Both the position numbers and the translations under genes were made by a program. A stretch of 64,000 bases of DNA from Corynebacterium kalidii (GTDB lineage Bacteria; Actinomycetota; Actinomycetes; Mycobacteriales; Mycobacteriaceae): the NCBI RefSeq assembly GCF_022869005.1, contig NZ_JALIEA010000010.1:106585-170584 (forward strand), in the 5' to 3' direction. Below the pieces are notes generated by a model that did no database searches, was not told the DNA's origin, and worked only from the letters and a program-made list of their open reading frames with translations. This document shows, piece by piece, positions 58,280 to 64,000 of the stretch (positions within the stretch are counted from its first letter, which is position 1; each line of letters starts with the position of its first letter).

Positions 58280-61200
58280 TTACCGGACACCTTCTTCAGC
58301 GAAGCGCGGCGCCATCGCCTCCATCTGCTGCATCAGCTGGACCACGGCTTCCTTCTGCTTGCTCGGCGGGTACTTGTATTTGCGTAGCAGGCGTTTGATG
58401 TTGGACCGCAGTTTGGCTTTCACGTCGTCACGCACGGTCCAGTCGGTGCGGATGTCCCGGCGCATCGTCGCCACGAGCTCGCGGGCGATGACGGCGAGAG
58501 TGTCACTGCCCATCACGTCGATGGCGGTGTCGTCCTCGCGGGCGAGCATGTCGTAGAACGCCAACTCGTCGGTGTGCAGTGGTGGCTCGAACCGGTTGCC
58601 GCGGTTCGCTTCCTCCACGACTTCCTTGGCGAGCTCCACGAGTTCGGAGATCACCTGTGCGGCGGTGAGCTGCTGGTTGGTGTATCGGGCCATGAGTTTG
58701 TTGATCCGCTCGGAGAACATGGCGTGCCGGACCTCGTTGCCGTTGGTCGCCACGTTGGCCTCACGCAGGATGTCGGCCCGCAGTCCCTCGATCGCGAGCT
58801 GCGCCTTGTCCGCCGTGGCGGCGTCCTTTTCCCACGACGGGGTCAACTGGTCGAGGGAGGGACGCTCCAGTCCGGCCTCGGAGTAGATGTCGACCACCCC
58901 GTCCGTTTCTGCGGCGGTGACGACGATGTCACCGAGGAGACGCCGGATGTCGTCGGGGATGGGTTCGCCGCGGGCGACCCGGTCCTGGGCATCGAGCTTG
59001 GCCATCCAGGTGCGAATGTCGGTGTAGAACTTCACCTGGGGGCGCAGTTCATTGAAGGTGGAGGTACCGCCAGCCAGCGCGGCGGCGCGGGCGAGTTTGC
59101 TGGAGAGGTCACGGAAGGAGTCTGCGAGGGGGCGTGCTTCCGGATCCTCCGGGTCGGTGTTGCCTGGGGTACGTGGGGAGCGGAGCCGGGACGTGGCCTC
59201 GCGGACGGCGCGGAGCCAGCCTTGTTGCGGATTGTGTTCGACCGCGGCCCGCCAGTCGATGTCAACGAGCTCGTCGAGGGAAACCAGTAGATCGCGGACG
59301 ATGCTCTCGGCTTCATCGGTGGACTGTCCGAGCACCTTCCTTCCGCTCTCCGCCGCATCAGTGGTGAACTCTTTGAGCGCCTTGGCGAGGTTGTCGACCA
59401 GGGGCGCGTAGGCGACGAGCAGCCCGTCGGTCTTGCCGCGGAAGGTGCGGTTCACCCGGGCGAGGGTCTGCATCAGCAGCGCGCCTTTGAGAGGCCGGTC
59501 GACGTACAGGGTGTGCAGCGCCGGGGCGTCGAAGCCGGTGAGCATCATGTCCTTGACGATGACGATCTCGAGGTCGTCGTCTGGGTCTTTGAGACGCTTC
59601 TTCACCGCGGCAGTGGCACTGGGCCGTCGCATGTGTTTCCGGATGTCGGCGGTGTCGGTGGGACTGGCGGTGTAGACGACCTTGACCTTCCCCTTGTCGT
59701 CGGTGTCGCTATGCCAGTCGGGACGCAGGGTGGTGATCTCCTCGTAGAGGCGTGCCGCGATGGACCGGGTGGCGCAGACGATCATGGCTTTACCCGGGCC
59801 GCCGACGAACTGCTGCATTGACTCCCGGCGGTCCTCCCAGTGCCGGACAACATCGTGAGCGAGGGTGGCGACTCGCTGAGGTGCGCCGTAGACAGTGTCG
59901 AGGACGGTGACGCTGCGTTGCAGGCGGTCCTTGTCGGCGTCGTCGAGCCCGGTGGTGGCCTCTTCGGCTGCGTCGTCGATGTCTGCGTCGTCGAGGTCGT
60001 CGGCACGGTTGAGCTTGATCAGTCGTGACTCGAAGTAGACGGGGACAGTGGCTCCGTCGGCGACGGCGCGGTTGAGGTCGTAGATGTCGATGTCGTCGCC
60101 GAAGACGCGGCGGGTGTCGCGTTCCCCTTCGGCGATGGGTGTGCCGGTGAAGGCGATGAGAGTGGAGTGGGGCAGGGCATTTTTGAGGTGGGCCGCGTAG
60201 CCGTCGATGTTGTCGTAGTGGCTGCGGTGGGCTTCATCGACCATGACGATGATGTTGCGGCGTTCGGAGAGCACCGGGTGGTCGGCGCCAGAGTCTCGTT
60301 CAGCCCGGGTGAGGCCGAACTTCTGGAGCGTGGTGAACAGGATGCCGCCGCTACCGCGGGCGCTGAGTTGCTGGCGCAGTTCGTCGCGGGAGGCGACCTG
60401 TGCCGGGGCTTCGGGGAGCAGGGTGCTGGTCTGGAAGCCGTCGAAGAGCTGGCTGTCGAGTTCGGTGCGGTCGGTGACGACGACGATCGTGGGGTTCGCC
60501 AGGCGTGGGTGTTGCATCACCGCGGCAGCGTAGAGTTCCATCTCCATGGACTTTCCGGAGCCTTGGGTGTGCCAGACCACACCGGCCCGTCCGTCGCTGT
60601 CGACGGCGTGGACGGTGCTGCCGACGGCTTTGGTGACGGCGAAGTACTGGTGGGGTTTCGCGATGCGCATCGCCAGGCCTTGGTCACTCTGGTCGTAGGC
60701 GATGAATTCGCGGATGAGCTGGTTGAAGCGTTCGATGTTGAAGATGCCGTCGACGAGCAGGTCGAGGCCGTCGGCGGGGAGTCCGTCGTCGCCGAGGACG
60801 GTGTCGTCGGCGAGGCGGCCGTCGTCGTCGACGTTCCAGGGGGCGAAGTGGTGCCAGGGGGTGAAGGGGGTGCCGTAGCGGGCGTTGATGCCGTCGCTGG
60901 CGACGATGACCTGGGCGAAGCGGAAGGCGGTGGGGAATTCGTCGATGTAGGTCTGCAGCTGGTTGTAGGCGTCTTCGGGCGTGGAGGTGCTGGCGGCGTT
61001 CTTCAGCTCGAAGAAGGCCAGGGGGAGGCCGTTGACGTAGCAGACGATGTCGAAGCGGCGTTCCTTGCCGTTGTTGCGCAGGGTGACCTGGTTGACGGCG
61101 TGGTAGGTGTTCTTGTCCACGTTGGCGGACAGGAAGGTGATGACGGGGTTGACCTGCTGCCCGTCGTTGTCGATGTAGGTGATGCCGCGGTAGCCCCTGA

Positions 61201-61477
61201 TGAGGATGTCGTGGATGCGGTTGTTCTCGGTGATGGCGTCCTGCGACTTGGGGGTGAGGACCTCGTTGGTGGCTTGGTGGAGGTACTCCTGGGGCACGTC
61301 GGGGTTGAGCACCATCAGCGCTTTGGTCAGCGTGGTGTGCAGGACGAGGTCTCCCCAGTTGTCGCGTTGGCCGGAGCCGGGTGAGATGTTGGTGCCGTGC
61401 AGGGTGGGCCACTCGGAGCGTGCGAGCAGGTCGAGGGTGCGTGCTTCCCACGCGTCTTCGTTCATCAGTGGTTCCAT
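58280..61477 (-). CDS. hsdR: Type I restriction enzyme, R (motor/nuclease) subunit
   Basis: 1065 residues. N-terminal nuclease with the ELKN part of the PD-(D/E)xK motif after FDIVCYVNGLPLAFFE. SF2 helicase with HTQGSGKS (near residue 305), DEAH box (DEAHRS) and a later DMMLTGFDAPALHTLYVD motif (key residues TGFDAP). C-terminal helical coupling domain. Translocates and cleaves unmodified DNA with HsdM and HsdS. Begins five bases after the hsdS stop. Confidence 0.95.
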   Translation of the reverse strand: MEPLMNEDAWEARTLDLLARSEWPTLHGTNISPGSGQRDNWGDLVLHTTLTKALMVLNPDVPQEYLHQATNEVLTPKSQDAITENNRIHDILIRGYRGITYIDNDGQQVNPVITFLSANVDKNTYHAVNQVTLRNNGKERRFDIVCYVNGLPLAFFELKNAASTSTPEDAYNQLQTYIDEFPTAFRFAQVIVASDGINARYGTPFTPWHHFAPWNVDDDGRLADDTVLGDDGLPADGLDLLVDGIFNIERFNQLIREFIAYDQSDQGLAMRIAKPHQYFAVTKAVGSTVHAVDSDGRAGVVWHTQGSGKSMEMELYAAAVMQHPRLANPTIVVVTDRTELDSQLFDGFQTSTLLPEAPAQVASRDELRQQLSARGSGGILFTTLQKFGLTRAERDSGADHPVLSERRNIIVMVDEAHRSHYDNIDGYAAHLKNALPHSTLIAFTGTPIAEGERDTRRVFGDDIDIYDLNRAVADGATVPVYFESRLIKLNRADDLDDADIDDAAEEATTGLDDADKDRLQRSVTVLDTVYGAPQRVATLAHDVVRHWEDRRESMQQFVGGPGKAMIVCATRSIAARLYEEITTLRPDWHSDTDDKGKVKVVYTASPTDTADIRKHMRRPSATAAVKKRLKDPDDDLEIVIVKDMMLTGFDAPALHTLYVDRPLKGALLMQTLARVNRTFRGKTDGLLVAYAPLVDNLAKALKEFTTDAAESGRKVLGQSTDEAESIVRDLLVSLDELVDIDWRAAVEHNPQQGWLRAVREATSRLRSPRTPGNTDPEDPEARPLADSFRDLSSKLARAAALAGGTSTFNELRPQVKFYTDIRTWMAKLDAQDRVARGEPIPDDIRRLLGDIVVTAAETDGVVDIYSEAGLERPSLDQLTPSWEKDAATADKAQLAIEGLRADILREANVATNGNEVRHAMFSERINKLMARYTNQQLTAAQVISELVELAKEVVEEANRGNRFEPPLHTDELAFYDMLAREDDTAIDVMGSDTLAVIARELVATMRRDIRTDWTVRDDVKAKLRSNIKRLLRKYKYPPSKQKEAVVQLMQQMEAMAPRFAEEGVR

Positions 61478-61482
61478 GGTGG

Positions 61483-62703
61483 TCAGACCTCTTTCTCTAC
61501 TCGTTTCTCTGCGTCACGGACGGTGATCTTGCCGCTCATAAGCAGGGGGAGGAGTTCATCGCGGGCGGCGGCGAGGGTGCGGGATTCATTGCGGGCTGCT
61601 CCGAGACGGCGGAGCAGTGCATCGGAGAATTCCTCGAACTCTTTCAGACGTTCGGGATCTGGTAGTGGTACCGAATAGTCGGCCAGTTCTTTCGCCTGGA
61701 CTCGTTGTCGACCAGACGTCCCGGTACGCCGCTGCGAAGCGAACTCGCGGAACCGGTCGCTAGTGCCGACGAGGTAAGGGACAACGGGAGGAATCTCATG
61801 TCGTGCACGGAGGACGATGTATTCAGTGGATCCATAACATATTTCATCTTCCTCCAGGAAGTCGACCCACGCTGCCTTGCCATTCTCGAAGCAGGGGGTA
61901 ATTCTCGCGAGGAGGGTGTCCCCATTCTGGAAACGGGCACCACCTTTCGGATCACGTTCTCCCCACTCTGTGACGAGGAGGCCGCGCTCCGGGAGGTTCT
62001 TCATGTCGAGGTAAGGAGCTGTCGGCTCCTTTACGGTGGGCAGCTTAGGGTTGATGTCGACGATGTCCTGCAGGTCGAAGACTGTGGAGGCGTCTTTGGA
62101 TAGTCGGTTCCATCGAGAGCGAAGCAGTTCGCGTCCGACTTCAATGGCTTGCGTGTTGGCTGCGATCTTGTCGTCCAGAGGGGCGAGAACATTGGCGACC
62201 GATTCTTGAGTATGGAAACTTGGAAGACGGAAAGTGTATGTTTCTGAGAAAAGCTTGTACTGGAAGTTCGATATTCCCGTGGACTGGTTTTGGTACTCCC
62301 ACGAACCTCCTTGGTTCCACCAGTTCTGAAGGTGATAGTAGAGCCATCGGGAGTCAACGAAATTGTGATCAGGACGTATTAGCCTGCAGAAGCTTGCTGG
62401 GATCAGATCAATATTCGATTTACTGACCATGTCTGCAGAGATGAGGACCGTTCTTCCGGTCGGTCGATCCTTTGTGCCACCAGATATCTCTAGAACAATA
62501 TCGCCAGCGCGAAGGGTCCTGGAATCGACTACTTTCTCTTTCTCATACCGGCACGGAAGTTTTCCGATGTTCTTATGTTGTGCGGCTGGAAAGTCCGCGC
62601 CGCGGAGAACTCGTACAGGGGTCAGGCCAGAGCTAGGGTGTTCCTCACCCCAGCCTCCGCCAATGACTTTTTCGACGATTTGGCCAAAATTTACGTTCGT
62701 CAC
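61483..62703 (-). CDS. hsdS: Type I restriction-modification specificity subunit
   Basis: 406 residues from GTG, overlapping hsdM as GTGA. Two target-recognition domains (about 1-160 and 205-365) each followed by a conserved helix (LAPLDDKIAANTQAIEVGRELL; and the C-terminal LGAARNESRTLAAARDELLPLLMSG). The first half, about 62150-62700, is strikingly AT-rich compared with everything around it, including hsdM and hsdR, indicating a swapped recognition domain. Target sequence cannot be read from the protein. Confidence 0.94.
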   Translation of the reverse strand: MTNVNFGQIVEKVIGGGWGEEHPSSGLTPVRVLRGADFPAAQHKNIGKLPCRYEKEKVVDSRTLRAGDIVLEISGGTKDRPTGRTVLISADMVSKSNIDLIPASFCRLIRPDHNFVDSRWLYYHLQNWWNQGGSWEYQNQSTGISNFQYKLFSETYTFRLPSFHTQESVANVLAPLDDKIAANTQAIEVGRELLRSRWNRLSKDASTVFDLQDIVDINPKLPTVKEPTAPYLDMKNLPERGLLVTEWGERDPKGGARFQNGDTLLARITPCFENGKAAWVDFLEEDEICYGSTEYIVLRARHEIPPVVPYLVGTSDRFREFASQRRTGTSGRQRVQAKELADYSVPLPDPERLKEFEEFSDALLRRLGAARNESRTLAAARDELLPLLMSGKITVRDAEKRVEKEV

Positions 62704-64000
62704 TTCAACCTCCCCAGCTGCGCGCGCACGACAGCGTCCAGTCGAGCGGACTCGTCCAGTGCTGCAGTCAAGTCTTCAGTGAGTCGGGCGATCTTCTCGT
62801 CAATCGGCTCATCGTCCTCCTCTGCCTCCGGCGCGCCGACATAGCGGCCCGGGGTCATCGCGTAACCGGCCTGCTCGATCTCCTGCAGCTTTACCCGCTT
62901 GCAGAAACCCGGAACATCCTCGTATTCGCCCACCGCAGACTCGCGACCACGCCACGTCCGGTACGTGTTCGCGATCGTGTCGATGTCCTCATCAGAGAAG
63001 GTACGCTCCACCCGGTCCACCATGTGGCCCATCTCCCGGGCATCAATGAACAACACCTCCCCACGGCGATCTGTCTTCCCCCTCGCACCGATACCCTTGT
63101 CCATCGAGAAGAACCACACGCACACCGGGATCGCCACCGACCGGAACAGGTTCGGGGGCATCGCGATCACGCACGACACCACATCGTCGTCCAGCATCGC
63201 CTCACGGATCTTGCCCTCGCCACCCGTGTTCGACGCCATCGTGCCGTTCGCCATCACCACAGCGGCCTCGCCCTGCACATCCAGCTTCGAGATGATGTGC
63301 TGCATCCACGCATAGTTCGCATTGCGCTTCGGCGGCACACCATAACGCCACCGGGCATCATCCTCCGTGCGTGCCCAGTCCTTGATGTTGAACGGGGGAT
63401 TGGCAAGCACGAAATCCATCTGTTTGTCCGCGTGATAGTCGCGGGCGAACGTGTCACCCCAGCGGGACCCCAGGCCCATCGCGTCAATGCCGTGAATCGC
63501 GAGGTTCATCTTCGCCATCCGCCACGTCCGCTCATTGAGCTCCTGGCCCCACACCGCCAACTGCGTCGGATCCTGGTCATGACGCTCCAGGAACTTCTCC
63601 GCCTGCACAAACATGCCACCCGACCCACAGCACGGGTCGTAGATCCGGCCCTCGTAGGGCTCCAGGATCTCCACCAACGTCCGTACCAGCACCGGGGGAG
63701 TGTAGAACTCCCCACCCCGCTTCCCTTCAGCCTTGGCGAACTTGTCCAGGAAGTACTCGTAGACCTCGCCCAACAGGTCACGGGCACGCGTGGCACCGTC
63801 CCCGCCGAACTGGGTGGAGTTGAACAGGTCGATCAATTCACCGAGCCTGCGCTGATCGATGTTGTCCCGGCCGTAGTTCGCCGGCAATGTGCCCTCCAGA
63901 GACGCATTGTCGGTGGACAAGGTGCGCATTGCCGCGTCGATCAGATCACCGACGGTCTGATGCTCACCCGTCGTCGGGCTCATCCGTCCCTTCGCGTTCT
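62700..64000 (-). CDS. hsdM: Type I DNA methyltransferase subunit, 5' end beyond window
   Basis: At least 432 residues visible; the open frame runs off the right edge. Starting at the ATG at 63983 would skip the N-terminal helical domain of the family, so the gene is partial here. SAM motif I is DPCCGSGGMF and catalytic motif IV is NPPFN (N6-adenine methylation). The coiled C-terminus contacts HsdS. First gene of the hsdM-hsdS-hsdR-ietA-ietS run. Confidence 0.95.
   Translation of the reverse strand, partial: NAKGRMSPTTGEHQTVGDLIDAAMRTLSTDNASLEGTLPANYGRDNIDQRRLGELIDLFNSTQFGGDGATRARDLLGEVYEYFLDKFAKAEGKRGGEFYTPPVLVRTLVEILEPYEGRIYDPCCGSGGMFVQAEKFLERHDQDPTQLAVWGQELNERTWRMAKMNLAIHGIDAMGLGSRWGDTFARDYHADKQMDFVLANPPFNIKDWARTEDDARWRYGVPPKRNANYAWMQHIISKLDVQGEAAVVMANGTMASNTGGEGKIREAMLDDDVVSCVIAMPPNLFRSVAIPVCVWFFSMDKGIGARGKTDRRGEVLFIDAREMGHMVDRVERTFSDEDIDTIANTYRTWRGRESAVGEYEDVPGFCKRVKLQEIEQAGYAMTPGRYVGAPEAEEDDEPIDEKIARLTEDLTAALDESARLDAVVRAQLGRLK

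Overview
The window reads as the replication-origin region of a high-GC Corynebacterium-type actinobacterium. The order pcnB/cca - NUDIX - DUF6049 - murJ - sigM - trxB - trxA - cwlM - GNAT - parB - parA - rsmG - yidC - yidD - rnpA - rpmH - [origin] - dnaA - [origin] - dnaN - recF - dciA - gyrB - ... - gyrA - DUF3566 - tRNA-Ile - tRNA-Ala is the conserved order around oriC in Corynebacterium and Mycobacterium. A ROK-type ssuR beside ssuDCAB between gyrB and gyrA points to Corynebacterium specifically. Four perfect-core ParB sites (parS), and several near matches, lie between about 13.9 and 38.3 kb. Two clusters of DnaA boxes flank dnaA.

Layout. 1-13 kb: branched-chain amino acid exporter azlCD, tRNA nucleotidyltransferase, NUDIX hydrolase, a secreted DUF6049 protein, a lipid II flippase fused to a pseudokinase, ECF sigma factor SigM with thioredoxin reductase and thioredoxin, and CwlM with a degenerate amidase site. 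13-18.6 kb (minus strand): GNAT, parB, parA, rsmG, yidC, yidD, rnpA, rpmH. 18.6-27 kb: origin and replication genes. 27-34 kb: sulfonate utilisation (ssuR, ssuD, ssuC, ssuA, ssuB and an ssuI-like flavin reductase), interrupted by a DUF222-HNH gene. Four copies of an AGAC-N6-GTCT motif link ssuR/ssuD to the flavin reductase. 34-38.5 kb: a siderophore-interacting flavoreductase, gyrA, DUF3566 and three tRNAs.

38.5-54.6 kb is accessory: a UvrA-like ATPase with a divergent WYL regulator, an LGFP-type lipoprotein, two tandem microproteins (59 and 63 aa) with no Lys, Arg or His, the fused remains of a TetR gene and its divergent permease, an AlkZ-like protein, an SGNH esterase, a methyltransferase, a hotdog thioesterase, a glycerophosphodiesterase, an SDR, an ABC transporter with its own two-component system, an MFS transporter and a lipoprotein.

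54.7-64 kb is a defence island on the minus strand: hsdM (cut by the window edge), hsdS, hsdR, then an AAA ATPase and a subtilisin-like protease forming an IetAS-type antiphage pair. Its base composition is visibly more AT-rich than the core genome, most strongly in the first half of hsdS. No rRNA genes, CRISPR arrays or complete insertion sequences were seen.
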